Shown: piece after piece, positions 49,753 through 59,179 of the stretch
Position numbering within the stretch: the first letter of the stretch is position 1
Layout: every line of letters starts with the position of its first letter
Assembly (NCBI RefSeq): GCF_016405905.1
Contig: NZ_JAEFCB010000017.1
Coordinates: 57,218 to 121,217 of the forward strand
Length of the DNA stretch: 64,000 bases
Source of the DNA: Variovorax sp. IB41
Lineage (GTDB): Bacteria; Pseudomonadota; Gammaproteobacteria; Burkholderiales; Burkholderiaceae_C
Direction: 5' to 3'
The notes under the pieces: generated by a model
The model's database searches: none
What the model saw: only the letters and a program-made list of their open reading frames with translations
What the model was told of the DNA's origin: nothing
Translations under genes and position numbers: made by a program

Positions 49753-52700
49753 ATGAAAACAACCAAGACCCAGAGCCGCGCCGCGCGCGCGCCCATGTTC
49801 AGCCGCAGCAGCATCGGCTCGGCCGTTGCGATGGCGCTGATCGCCAGCAGCGCAGCGCACGCCGCAGAGACCGTCGTCGGTCCGGCGCCGGCCTTCGGCG
49901 GCTCGGCCACCGGGGGCCTGACCGCCGCGGTGCCGCAGAACAATTCGGGTGCGGTGAATGCGCAGGTGACGAACGCCACGGTGGGCACGACCTCCACCGG
50001 CTCTTCCGGCAACCCCGCGCCGGTGACCCAGGTCACCAACGGCAACCTGATCGGCGCGAGCGCCACCGGCAACATCGCCTCGAACAAGCTCGGCGCGACC
50101 GGTCCGGTGATCCCGCTGAACGACGATGCGGCACTCGGCGTCTCGGTCAACACGGGCACCATCACCAGCAAGGTCCAGAACAGCGCGACGCGGGTGCAGT
50201 CGAACACCTTCCAGACCGGCAGCGTGATGAACGCGGACAACACCATCTCGGCGGACACCACCGTCAACAGCGGCACCACGCTGGTCACGGGCAAGGCCGC
50301 GCCGGGCTCCGTGTTCTCGGGCACCGCCGCGCTGATCTTCCCGGTCGGCGGACCGGTGTTCGATGCCACGGGCAACGTGGTCGTGACCTCCATGCAGGTG
50401 GCCGCGGGCGCGAGCTCCTCGGCGACCGTGCAGGACAACACCTTCGCCCTGCAGCTGACTTCGAACAGCAACAGCGCGGTCACCAAGGCCGCATCGGCCT
50501 CGCTCGAGCGCAACGACGTCTCGGCCACGTTCAAGGCCAACACCGCCAACAGCACGGCCGAGTTCCAGTCGGGCGGCGCGCCCAGCTTCGCGGGCTCCGC
50601 GGTGGTGTCGAACCTGCAGGCGAACGGCAACGGCATCCTCCAGGCCGCACACACGGCGCTCAACCAGAACTCGGTCGTCGCGGCCGCCGTCCAGGGCGTC
50701 GGCGTGGGCGTGACCAACGCGCTGCAAGGCACGCTGACCGTCAAGGACAACAGCATCTCCAGCGCGGCCACGGGCAATGAAGCGACCGGCGCCGCGGCCG
50801 GCACGGCGGGCAACCGCATCCTCGTGGGCGATGTGTCGGTCGCCGGCACCGGCGCCGCGCCGGCCAACAACAGCACGCACGCAGGCGCGGGTGTGGTCAC
50901 CAACGTGCGCAGCGACCTGGCCATCGTCAACAGCCAGGGCAACCTGGGCGCCGGCGGCGCCAGCGCGGTGAGCGCGCTGACCACGGGCGCGCAGGTGACC
51001 GCGGTCGTGCAGTCACTCGCGGGCGGCACCGTCAACCTGCAGGACAACAGCGTCACCGCCGCGGTGACCGGCAACACCGCCTCCAGCGGCATCGCCACCG
51101 GCACCACGGCCGCATCGTTCGCCGGCACCGCCGCCGAATCCAATCAGCAGGCCAACAACCAGATTCTGCTGCAGTCGAAGGTGAACCCCTCGGTGATCGG
51201 CGTGCTGGCCGGCGATGGCGCGGGCGGCGGGGCCGCCGGTGTCGTCACCGTGTCGGGCAACCTGAGCGCCGCGACCGCGCAGGGCAACCAGATCACCCAG
51301 ACCCTGGCGATCCAGGCGGGCGCGGTAACCACTGGCAGCGCGCCCGTCGTGCTGACCGGCGGCGCGAGTGCCGACGGCCGCGTGTCGGCCGCCGGCGCCG
51401 TCACGATCACCAACCTGCAGGGCAACTACGACAGCACCGTGGCGGCCTACAACGGCGCGCCGCTGCTGGCGCCCGGCTCGCAGATCCTGCTCATCGCCAA
51501 CACCGGCGCGGTGCCGGTCGCCAAGAGCGCGCTGTCGCTCACCGAGAACCGGCAGGAGTCGGTGGCGGTGGGCAGCAGCGCGGGCAATTCGCTGTCTCTT
51601 ACCGGCAATTCGGTGGGCACCGGCGCGGGCATCGCGAGCGTGCAGATGGGCGACGCCAACTCCTTCGTGAGCGCGGCCCTGTCGAACGCGCAGGCGCAGA
51701 TCCTGGTGAACGGCAACGTCGTCACCGACAGCACCGTGGCGCTCGCCGACAACATCCAGCGCTCGGTCGCCTACGGCAACGCGGTGTCCAACGCGGTGAA
51801 CGTGAAGGCCAACGACGTGACCGCGACGCCCGGCGCGGCCGTCGCCTCCAAGGTGGCGATCGACCTGGCCAACCCGCGGCCGTTCAACAACGCGCTGGCG
51901 ACGCAGCCGGTCGTCACGGCCGCCTACGGCGTGCTCAACGACCAGTCGCTGCTGGCCAACGTGAGCGCAACCACCACGGGCGCCGACAGCTTCGGCGTGG
52001 CCGTGAGCGGCAACGTCTCGGGCGGCACCGTCGGCAACGACCGCAACGCCTATGTGGGCGCGGCCTACGGCAACGATGCCGCCAACAGCGTGAAGCTGGA
52101 GGTGAACAACCTCAACAGCGGCGGCTTCGCCTCGGTGGCCAACGTGACCAACACGCAGGCCGTGGGCGGCACGAACACGCGCGTCGAGGCCATCGCGGCC
52201 GGCGGCACGGCGGTGCGCACCATCGTCGGCGGCACGCTGAACAACGCTGCCGTCACCTCCAACGACAACTCGGCCGAAACCCTGGCCTACGGCAGCCGCG
52301 CGACGGGCAACACCGTCGCCGTCAAGGGCACCAACATCAACACGGCCGGCGCCACCGTGGCCGGCGCCGATCTGTCGGCAGCGGGCGTGCTGAGCACCAA
52401 TGCCTCGTTCAGCGTGCAGAACGCGCAGAGCGGCCAGGGCACCGTGCTGGCCGAACGCGGCGGGCCTGAAGTGCGCACGCAGATCGGCGGCCTCACGCTG
52501 CTCAATTCGTCGGTGCAGGCCAACGGCAACACAGGCAGCGCCGCGGCCACGAGCAACAGCGCGGTCAACGGCGTGGCCATCGACGCGGTGAACGTCGCAA
52601 CCACGAGCGCGGTGCAGAACGCGCAGATCACCAGCGCCGACGTGACCTCGCGCGTCGGCGTGGGCGGCCTCGGCGGCGCGCAGGTGGCCGTGGCCGGGCT

Positions 52701-55098
52701 GCTCGTCGCGGGCTCGAAGATCTCGGTCGATGGCAACGCGATCCAGAGCACCGCGACCGGCAACGAAGCCGCCAGCAGCATCGCCGTGAAGGGCACGGGC
52801 ATCGCCTCGGGCAGCAACCTGCCGTTCGCGCTCGCGACCACCGGCCCCACGGCGGCCAACGTGACGGCGGACCATGCGCTGTCGAGCGCCCAACTGGTGG
52901 CCGGCCCGAACGTCATTTCGGCGCGCGCGGAAAGCAGCTTCGGCATCGACACGCAGCCGATCGCGCTCATTGCCAACTCGCAGATGAGCGTGTCGGACAA
53001 CAAGCAGGCCGCAACGGCCGCCGGCAACACGGCCGCCAACAGCCTGGCGCTGGCCGGCACCAGCACGACGGCCCGCGCGGCGCTGCAGTCCACGCAAGCG
53101 AGCTTCGCGCAGGTGCGTGCGCAATCGAACATGCAGGCGTTCGCGCCGGCGGCCGTCACGGGCGGATCGACCGCCATCTCCGGCAACAGCAACACCGCGC
53201 AGGCCCGGATCAACGACGTGTCGAACACGGTAAGCCTCGCGGGCGACAACGCCGCAGGCTTCGCCGGACCGGCGGTGCTGGTGCAGGGCGCATTGCCCGG
53301 CAACACGGCGGCACTGGGCGACCAGCTGCTGGTGAACCGCCAGACGGCGGCGAACCTGGTCTCCAGCAGCGCCACCACGACGATCCTGAACGACGACCGC
53401 ACGCTGCCCACCCTGGGGTTGATCGGCAGCAGCTTCGATGCGTCGGGCAACACGACTTCATCGGAAGCGACCGCGAACCGCGCATCGAACGCCAGCACGC
53501 TCGCGAGCGGCGCGCAGCAGGCGAGCCGCACCGGCGTGCTGAACACGCAGGACAGCAGCGCCGCGGTGACGGCCACGGCCACCGGCACGGCCATCCTGGC
53601 GCTGAGCGGCCCGCTCGCGTTCACCGCCAGCCAGGCCACGCTCGAAGGCAACGTCACGAGCGGCGCGGCCACCGGCAACTCCGCGGTCAACAGCCTGGAG
53701 GTGAAGGGCAACACGGTCAGCGCCAACACGGCCGTTCCCCTCGCGGCGGCCGGAGCGGCGCTGCCCGCGTCCGCGGCCGTGTCGGCCGATCACGCGCTGC
53801 TGAACGTACAAGTGGGCACCGGCGCGGTCTCGTCGACCGTCAACGGCACCGTCGGCATCGACACCACGCCGAACGCGGTCATCGGCGCGGCGACGCTGAG
53901 CGTGTCCGGCAACCAGCAAAGCGCCAGAGCCGTGGGCAACACCGCGCTCAACAGCGTGAGCCTGGCGGGCACCAACGTGGCGGCGCGCGGGGCCTTGCAG
54001 TCGGTGCAGACCGGCGGCGCGGCGGTGACGGCGTCGTCGACCTCGACGCTGTTCGCGCCGGCCGGCTCGACGGGTTCGTCGGTGGAACTCTCCCGCAACA
54101 GCAACACGGCGCTGGGCGTGATCAACGACGTGACCAACACGCTCGGCGTGACCGCGACCAACGCCGGCGCCGCGGGCGCGAGCGGCAGCGCGACGCTGGC
54201 CGAGACCGGCGCGCCGGGCAACACGGCGGCGCTGGGCGACTATGTGCTCTCGAGCCGCCAGGACGCCTCGACGTCGGTGAGCGGCACGGCGACCACGACG
54301 CTGCGCAACGACGACAACACGCCCGGCGCGCGGGCGCTGCTGAACGGCTCGCTCGGCATCGCCGGCAACACGACCATCGCCGAGGCGTCGGCCAACCGCG
54401 CGGTCAACACCGCGTCGGTGGCGGGCAATGCGGTGCAGGGGGCCAGCACCGGCATCCTCAATTCGCAGAGCAGCAGCGCCGCCGCGACGGCGACGGCCAG
54501 CACGCTGGCGACCGTGACGCTGGGCGGCACCGCGACGCCGCTGAATGCCGGCAGCATCTCGCTGGACGGCAACACCACCGCTGCGCTGGCGCGCGGCAAT
54601 GCGGCGACCAATACGCTGGACTCCGCCGCGGGCAGCGGCTACGGACCGGCCGCGGCGACGGGCGCCGTGAGCCAGGTGGCGACGCCGTTCGCGCTCAACG
54701 TGGGCGCGAGCGCGGCCATCCTGAACAGCCAGACCAACACCGGCGCCGTGACGGCATCGAGCGTGGGCACCAGCTACCAGGTGGCACTCAACTCGACGAC
54801 GGCGGTGGGCGTCTCGGGCGGCTCGGTCGGCGTGACCGGCAACACGCTGGCGGCGCAGGCCGTCGGCAACAGCGCGACCAACCGCATCACGCAGACTGCG
54901 CTCAACGGCGCGCCGCCGAGCGCGGCCATCGGCAGCTACCAGGTCAACACCGGCGCGGTGACGGCCACGGTGACGAGCGTGAACTTCGGCGTCGGCGTGA
55001 CGGGCTCGGCACCCAACAGCGCGCTGCGCGCGACGGGCAACCAGATCACGGCGTCGGCCACGGGCAACTCGTCGGTGTCGTCGATCGCGGCGCGCTGA
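49753..55098 (+). CDS. Giant secreted repeat protein (1,781 residues), probable CsgG cargo, HfaD-like by position
   Basis: The signal peptide ends at SSAAHA (~residue 37). The rest is almost entirely Ala, Asn, Gly, Ser, Thr and Val, with no cysteine seen. A loose ~20-residue unit recurs throughout, with pattern N-x3-A-x-A-x-GN-x-A-x-N-x-L/V-x-L (for example DNKQAATAAGNTAANSLALA and GNQQSARAVGNTALNSVSLA), consistent with a beta-solenoid or amyloid-like fibre. Residues 1037-1342 and 1343-~1648 are a tandem duplication. There is no autotransporter barrel, YadA anchor or type I signal at the C-terminus (SSIAAR), so export through the CsgG-type pore is inferred. GAGG precedes the ATG. Confidence 0.82.
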   Translation: MKTTKTQSRAARAPMFSRSSIGSAVAMALIASSAAHAAETVVGPAPAFGGSATGGLTAAVPQNNSGAVNAQVTNATVGTTSTGSSGNPAPVTQVTNGNLIGASATGNIASNKLGATGPVIPLNDDAALGVSVNTGTITSKVQNSATRVQSNTFQTGSVMNADNTISADTTVNSGTTLVTGKAAPGSVFSGTAALIFPVGGPVFDATGNVVVTSMQVAAGASSSATVQDNTFALQLTSNSNSAVTKAASASLERNDVSATFKANTANSTAEFQSGGAPSFAGSAVVSNLQANGNGILQAAHTALNQNSVVAAAVQGVGVGVTNALQGTLTVKDNSISSAATGNEATGAAAGTAGNRILVGDVSVAGTGAAPANNSTHAGAGVVTNVRSDLAIVNSQGNLGAGGASAVSALTTGAQVTAVVQSLAGGTVNLQDNSVTAAVTGNTASSGIATGTTAASFAGTAAESNQQANNQILLQSKVNPSVIGVLAGDGAGGGAAGVVTVSGNLSAATAQGNQITQTLAIQAGAVTTGSAPVVLTGGASADGRVSAAGAVTITNLQGNYDSTVAAYNGAPLLAPGSQILLIANTGAVPVAKSALSLTENRQESVAVGSSAGNSLSLTGNSVGTGAGIASVQMGDANSFVSAALSNAQAQILVNGNVVTDSTVALADNIQRSVAYGNAVSNAVNVKANDVTATPGAAVASKVAIDLANPRPFNNALATQPVVTAAYGVLNDQSLLANVSATTTGADSFGVAVSGNVSGGTVGNDRNAYVGAAYGNDAANSVKLEVNNLNSGGFASVANVTNTQAVGGTNTRVEAIAAGGTAVRTIVGGTLNNAAVTSNDNSAETLAYGSRATGNTVAVKGTNINTAGATVAGADLSAAGVLSTNASFSVQNAQSGQGTVLAERGGPEVRTQIGGLTLLNSSVQANGNTGSAAATSNSAVNGVAIDAVNVATTSAVQNAQITSADVTSRVGVGGLGGAQVAVAGLLVAGSKISVDGNAIQSTATGNEAASSIAVKGTGIASGSNLPFALATTGPTAANVTADHALSSAQLVAGPNVISARAESSFGIDTQPIALIANSQMSVSDNKQAATAAGNTAANSLALAGTSTTARAALQSTQASFAQVRAQSNMQAFAPAAVTGGSTAISGNSNTAQARINDVSNTVSLAGDNAAGFAGPAVLVQGALPGNTAALGDQLLVNRQTAANLVSSSATTTILNDDRTLPTLGLIGSSFDASGNTTSSEATANRASNASTLASGAQQASRTGVLNTQDSSAAVTATATGTAILALSGPLAFTASQATLEGNVTSGAATGNSAVNSLEVKGNTVSANTAVPLAAAGAALPASAAVSADHALLNVQVGTGAVSSTVNGTVGIDTTPNAVIGAATLSVSGNQQSARAVGNTALNSVSLAGTNVAARGALQSVQTGGAAVTASSTSTLFAPAGSTGSSVELSRNSNTALGVINDVTNTLGVTATNAGAAGASGSATLAETGAPGNTAALGDYVLSSRQDASTSVSGTATTTLRNDDNTPGARALLNGSLGIAGNTTIAEASANRAVNTASVAGNAVQGASTGILNSQSSSAAATATASTLATVTLGGTATPLNAGSISLDGNTTAALARGNAATNTLDSAAGSGYGPAAATGAVSQVATPFALNVGASAAILNSQTNTGAVTASSVGTSYQVALNSTTAVGVSGGSVGVTGNTLAAQAVGNSATNRITQTALNGAPPSAAIGSYQVNTGAVTATVTSVNFGVGVTGSAPNSALRATGNQITASATGNSSVSSIAAR
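52861..54696 (+). repeat. Tandem 918-bp (306-residue) repeat inside the giant secreted protein gene
   Basis: The block starting VTADHALSSAQL at 52861 is followed by a second starting VSADHALLNVQV at 53779. Matching landmarks occur in the same order in both: FGIDTQP/VGIDTTP, NSNTAQARINDVSNT/NSNTALGVINDVTNT, PGNTAALGD, RQTA/RQDA, ATTTILNDD/ATTTLRNDD. Confidence 0.85.
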
Positions 55099-55120
55099 AC
55101 CGGCGCTTCGCCTGAAAGGA

Positions 55121-55156
55121 AAAAAAGCCGCGTGCCTTCGGGCCCGCGGCTTTTTT
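55121..55156. terminator. Bidirectional terminator after the giant repeat protein gene
   Basis: AAAAAAGCCGCG and CGCGGCTTTTTT enclose an inner GCC-TTCG-GGC tetraloop hairpin. It lies between convergent genes. Confidence 0.93.
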
Positions 55157-55170
55157 CATGGTGCGTTCGT

Positions 55171-56037
55171 TCAGGAGGCGGCCGGTGCCTTGGCCGGGCG
55201 CCGGAGTTCGGCGCAGTAGTCTTTCTCTGGCAGAGGCGGGGTCTGCCAGGTCTTGTCGAATTCGCCGGCCTCGACATCGTTCGTCGCCGAGGCCAGGAGG
55301 CGCACCGAGGTGACCTTCACGTCGTCCGGCAGGTGCTGCGGCACGCCCAGCGTGCGCACCGCGTGGCCGGCGCCGGCGATCAAGAGCACCGTCTTGCCCG
55401 GCTGCCGGGCCTTGACGATGGCTTGCGCCATCGCGCGGTCGCGGCCCACCTGGATGCGCGTCATCGGGATGATCTGCGACTCGGGCAGCAGCTTGCAGTG
55501 GCCCTCGCGCACGGCGTCCTGCTGGGCGGTGTAGGCCTCGCCGTTGAGCTGCACGTCGAGCGAGACGTCGGCCATCGCGTCCTTCATGCGTGCGCGCGGC
55601 AGGTTGGCGCCCACCACCGGCACGCCGGCGCGCACGGCGGCCATCACGGCCGGGCCGTAGCTGGCCCAGGGCCAGGCCTTGTCGTTCCAGCCGAGCGCGG
55701 CCTGCACCTGCGCCTCGGTCGCGGTGGCGGCGACGTGGGCGGTGCTGCGGCCTTCTTCGGCCATCTCGAGCGCCAGCGCGGCCAGCGCACCCCGCGCGGC
55801 CAACGCCTCGACGGTCTCACGCTCGATCGCGTGGTGCTCGGGGGCATCGTGCTGTTCGCCGAGCAGCAGGGCGTCCACCGGCAGCAGCGCGGAGACGCGG
55901 TTGGCGACGGGCGCATCGGGGCCGGGCGGGAAGATGGACGAAAAGAATGAAGAGGAGGAACAGGCGCTCAAGGCGGCGGCGACCGACAGGCAGAGCAGGA
56001 AGCGGGGCGCCCGCGCGGGCCAGCGTTGGAAGGACAT
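55171..56037 (-). CDS. ChaN family lipoprotein
   Basis: A 288-residue lipoprotein (lipobox LSAC, Cys ~26). The opening motif LLLGEQHDAPEHHAIERE matches ChaN, an iron-regulated heme-binding lipoprotein, where LLGE-HDN-DHH forms the core. Other conserved segments are ALEMAEEGR, a central NDKAWPWASYGPAVMAAVRAG region, and LLIAGAGHAVRTLGVPQHL. The role is probably in heme or iron handling at the outer membrane; enzymatic activity of the EreA/ChaN fold has also been proposed. It stands alone between two terminators. Confidence 0.85.
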   Translation of the reverse strand: MSFQRWPARAPRFLLCLSVAAALSACSSSSFFSSIFPPGPDAPVANRVSALLPVDALLLGEQHDAPEHHAIERETVEALAARGALAALALEMAEEGRSTAHVAATATEAQVQAALGWNDKAWPWASYGPAVMAAVRAGVPVVGANLPRARMKDAMADVSLDVQLNGEAYTAQQDAVREGHCKLLPESQIIPMTRIQVGRDRAMAQAIVKARQPGKTVLLIAGAGHAVRTLGVPQHLPDDVKVTSVRLLASATNDVEAGEFDKTWQTPPLPEKDYCAELRRPAKAPAAS

Positions 56038-56151
56038 CGGCCCATCCTATGCCGGCGGTGTTTGCGCGCCGTGCCAGCCATTGGCGCTTTTCGCTGTCCC
56101 TTTTTGCAATCCGTTTCCTGCGGGTCCGCCGCCGAAAACCGCCCGCCCATG

Positions 56152-56175
56152 AAAAAAGCGCCCGGCGGGGCGCTT
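56152..56175 (-). terminator. Terminator of the DUF3567 gene
   Basis: Read on the minus strand: AAGCGCCC-CGCC-GGGCGCTT followed by TTTT, 22 bases after the DUF3567 stop. Confidence 0.88.
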
Positions 56176-56197
56176 CTTGCGGCGGCAGGCTGGGTTC

Positions 56198-56509
56198 TCA
56201 GTGCACCAGCACGGGGGTGTGGGCCAGTTCGGCGTAGCCCTCCAGGGTGTCCTCGACCTCTTCCTGCGTGGGGGTGTTGAGCTGCCAGGCGGCGATCTGT
56301 TGCTGGAACAGCTCGGCCCAGGAACCGTCGAGATACACCTCCTTGCCCGAGCGCTTGTCCACGATTTCGAATCCGTGGCGCTCCAGCACGGGCACATTGG
56401 GCTTCGCGGGCTCGTCGCCGTCATTCGGCTGCACGTGCACGACGACGAAAGACTCCGAGTCGTAAAGCATGTTCATGGCGGGCCCAGTGAGGATATCGAT
56501 GGCGTTCAT
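56198..56509 (-). CDS. DUF3567 family protein
   Basis: A 103-residue cytoplasmic protein beginning MNAIDILTGPAMNMLYDSES, followed by FVVVHVQPN, ERHGFEIVDKRSGKEVYLDG and a helical end with ELFQQQIAAWQLNTPTQEEV. This matches the DUF3567 family, found almost only in Burkholderiales and of unknown function. The full length of the family is present. It has its own terminator and lies 77 bases downstream of the DUF3108 gene on the same strand. Confidence 0.85.
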   Translation of the reverse strand: MNAIDILTGPAMNMLYDSESFVVVHVQPNDGDEPAKPNVPVLERHGFEIVDKRSGKEVYLDGSWAELFQQQIAAWQLNTPTQEEVEDTLEGYAELAHTPVLVH

Positions 56510-56586
56510 ATCGGGTTAGATAGCAATCAACGCGCCAGTTTCAAGAACAGTTGTCGTTGGAGGGTTAACTTGTGAGCCTTTTTGCC

Positions 56587-57792
56587 TCAATTGGCGGGTC
56601 CTTCGGGTAGGGGTTTGCGCAATTGGGCGTCAGCAAAGTCGCCGTTTGCCTCGGTTTGCTTGATACGCACGGGCAGGTAGCCGTACTTGGGCGCCAGCCA
56701 GAGTTCCAGTTTCCGGTCGAAATCCTTGCGGGGCGTGCGGGTGAGCTTGCGGGCGGTGTATTCGCCGGCCGGAAGCTGCAGTTTCTCTTCGTCGCCGACC
56801 ACGAAGACCCAGACGTCGCCGTCGCGCACGCCCACGGTCTGGACCGAGATCCGGGTGCCCGCCGGGTAGCGGTCGGGGCTGGCCGCCAGCAGGCCGCCCA
56901 ACTGCATCATCACGCTCATGCGGTCCTGCGCGCCGGGCTGCAGGGGCACGCTGGGGGCGTTGTTGCTGAAGATGACCTGCCCCTGGTCGCGCACGAAATG
57001 CGAGGCCACCTCCGCCTTGCGGCTTTCCGAATAGCGCTCGGGCTCCAGGCCCGAGGGGCCGATCTTGCCGGTGCTGTGCCAGTTCAGCAGCGTGAAGAAC
57101 ACCGCCTTGAGCGTGAGCCGCCCGTCGTAACGGCTGCCGTCCTGCAGCCAGACCAGTTCGCCGAATACGCCGCGCTGCGGGGAGGCGCCCGTCTGGCCGG
57201 TGGCTTCGAAATCGAGGGTGACGGAGCCCGGAATCCGCAGCGCCTGGGTGCCGGCGATGGTGCCGGAGGCTTCGCTGCCGGCCGCCGCCGTGCCGCCGGG
57301 GGTGCCGTTTTCCGCGCCGCCGGTTGCCGGTGCGGCGGACACCGGCGCACTGGCGGGCGCTTCGGGCGGTGTTGCTCCTGAATCCGTAGCAGCCTGCGCC
57401 GTCAGGTCGGGCGTTTCCGAAGCGGGTTGTGCAGATGCATCCGGTTCGGGGTAGGGCTTCGGCTTGGGCGGCGTGGGCGGCGTGGGCGCGCGCGGGCGCC
57501 GGGGCTTGGCGGGCGCCGCCGGCTTGGCCTCGACGGGCGCGGCGGCGGGGGCCGGCGCCGCGGGCTTGTCCGCCGCGGGCGGCGCGATCACGATCGTGCG
57601 GGTGATGAACTTGTTCGCCAGCGGCGAGGGCTCCGGCCCGACCGCCATCGGCGCCACCCTGAGCACCAGGAAGTGCACCAGCGCGACCGCCAGCGTCAGT
57701 CCGACCAGCGCCCGCCAGGACGGACGCCCGGGCAGGCCCGTGGACCGTGAAGGCAGCGAAGACCGCGAAGAGGGAGCGACGAGCGTCGACAT
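56587..57792 (-). CDS. DUF3108 domain protein with N-terminal membrane anchor
   Basis: A 401-residue protein. A hydrophobic segment (residues ~25-45; LVGLTLAVALVHFLVLRVAP) anchors it to the inner membrane, followed by a Pro/Ala/Lys-rich periplasmic linker (~60-185) reminiscent of TonB, and then the DUF3108 domain (~195-400) with GELVWLQDGSRYDGRLTLKA and ELWLAPKYGYLPVRIKQTEA. DUF3108 proteins have a beta-rich fold and unknown function. Start is uncertain: ATG at 57792 or GTG at 57816; neither has a good ribosome site. Confidence 0.82.
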   Translation of the reverse strand: MSTLVAPSSRSSLPSRSTGLPGRPSWRALVGLTLAVALVHFLVLRVAPMAVGPEPSPLANKFITRTIVIAPPAADKPAAPAPAAAPVEAKPAAPAKPRRPRAPTPPTPPKPKPYPEPDASAQPASETPDLTAQAATDSGATPPEAPASAPVSAAPATGGAENGTPGGTAAAGSEASGTIAGTQALRIPGSVTLDFEATGQTGASPQRGVFGELVWLQDGSRYDGRLTLKAVFFTLLNWHSTGKIGPSGLEPERYSESRKAEVASHFVRDQGQVIFSNNAPSVPLQPGAQDRMSVMMQLGGLLAASPDRYPAGTRISVQTVGVRDGDVWVFVVGDEEKLQLPAGEYTARKLTRTPRKDFDRKLELWLAPKYGYLPVRIKQTEANGDFADAQLRKPLPEGPAN

Positions 57793-57924
57793 CAGGTGTG
57801 GAGTGGGCGTTTGCACGGAGGTTCGGAAGGGCCACCTCGGTACACTGCCGCCCGTTCAACCAGTTTAGTGGGAGCGGCGCCCGGCCTTCGTGTCCGCGCC
57901 GTGTCCTTCATCACGCACCGCATC

Positions 57925-58998
57925 ATGAAACTCGCCACCCTGAAGGACGGCTCGCGCGACGGCCAGCTCGTCGTCGTCTCGCGCGACCTCACGCTCGCCC
58001 ACTACGCCACCGGCATCGCGAGCCGGCTGCAGCAGGTGCTGGACGACTGGGGCTTCATGAGCCCGCAGCTGCAGGACCTGTACGACGCCGTCAACACCGG
58101 CCGCGCGCGCCATTCGTTCCCCTTCGACCCAGCGATGTGCATGGCCCCGCTGCCGCGCGCCTACCAGTGGGCCGACGGCTCGGCGTACCTCAACCACGTG
58201 GAGCTGGTGCGCAAGGCCCGCAACGCCGAGGTGCCCGAGAGCTTCTACACCGACCCGCTGATGTACCAGGGCGGCAGCGACGACTTCCTCGGCCCGGTCG
58301 ACGACGTGATCGTGCCCAGCGAAGCCATGGGCATCGACTTCGAGGCCGAGATCGCCGTCATCACCGGCGACGTGAAGATGGGCGCCACGCCCGACCAGGC
58401 GCTGGACGGCATCCGCCTCGTGATGCTGGCCAACGACGTGAGCCTGCGCAACCTGATTCCGGCGGAGCTTGCCAAGGGCTTCGGCTTCTTCCAGAGCAAG
58501 CCCGCCACCGCCTTCAGCCCCGTGGCCGTGACGCTCGACGAGATCGGCGAGGCCTGGCAGGACGGCCGCGTGCACCTCACGCTGCAAAGCAGCTGGAACG
58601 GCCGCAAGGTCGGCATGTGCGACGCCGGCCCGGAGATGACCTTCCACTTCGGCCAGCTCATCGCCCACATCGCCAAGACGCGCAACGTGCGCGCCGGCAG
58701 CATCGTCGGGAGCGGCACGGTAAGCAACAAGGGCGTCGAGAAGAAGGACGGCCAGCTCGACTGGCCCAAGGGCTACTCGTGCATCGCCGAGAAGCGCTGC
58801 ATCGAGACGATCCAGACCGGCGCGCCGGTCACCGAGTTCATGAAGTTCGGCGACACGATCCGCATCGAGATGAAGGGGCTGGACGGGCGCTCGCTGTTCG
58901 GTGCGATCGACCAGGAGATCGTGTCGACGAACGGAAGGCCCAAGGAGGCGCCGGTGTCGTTGGTGAAGCCGCAGGCGGAGGAAGCGGCCGAAGACTGA
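57925..58998 (+). CDS. Fumarylacetoacetate hydrolase family protein
   Basis: A 357-residue metal-dependent enzyme. It has the two-part fold: N-terminal MKLATLKDGSRDGQLVVVSR and the catalytic domain with MGIDFEAEIAVITGDVKMGA (Glu/Asp metal ligands), GFGFFQSKPATAFSP and GDTIRIEMKGLDGRSLFGAI. True fumarylacetoacetases break down tyrosine via homogentisate; the length and sequence fit this branch better than the short FahA-domain decarboxylases, but the substrate is unproven. The divergent DUF3108 gene starts 133 bases away. Confidence 0.87.
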   Translation: MKLATLKDGSRDGQLVVVSRDLTLAHYATGIASRLQQVLDDWGFMSPQLQDLYDAVNTGRARHSFPFDPAMCMAPLPRAYQWADGSAYLNHVELVRKARNAEVPESFYTDPLMYQGGSDDFLGPVDDVIVPSEAMGIDFEAEIAVITGDVKMGATPDQALDGIRLVMLANDVSLRNLIPAELAKGFGFFQSKPATAFSPVAVTLDEIGEAWQDGRVHLTLQSSWNGRKVGMCDAGPEMTFHFGQLIAHIAKTRNVRAGSIVGSGTVSNKGVEKKDGQLDWPKGYSCIAEKRCIETIQTGAPVTEFMKFGDTIRIEMKGLDGRSLFGAIDQEIVSTNGRPKEAPVSLVKPQAEEAAED

Positions 58999-59179
58999 GG
59001 GCGTAGCGGCAAATACGTCACGCGCCCGCTTGCCGCTGCGTGCGCGTGCCGGCTTGCGCTGTCCACCATGGCTATGATCCGGCGGCTGCCCTGACGCGTC
59101 ATCACCGCGCGCAAGGCAGCGCGTCCGGCGGCTGCGCTCCGCGGCCGCCATTCATACCAAGAAAAAAGTGGGAGTTTCC

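Noticed and set aside
49753..55098. Repeated GGCAAC-containing units resembling a repeat array
   Set aside because: They are in-frame protein-coding repeats with varied spacing, not CRISPR repeats; no cas genes are present.
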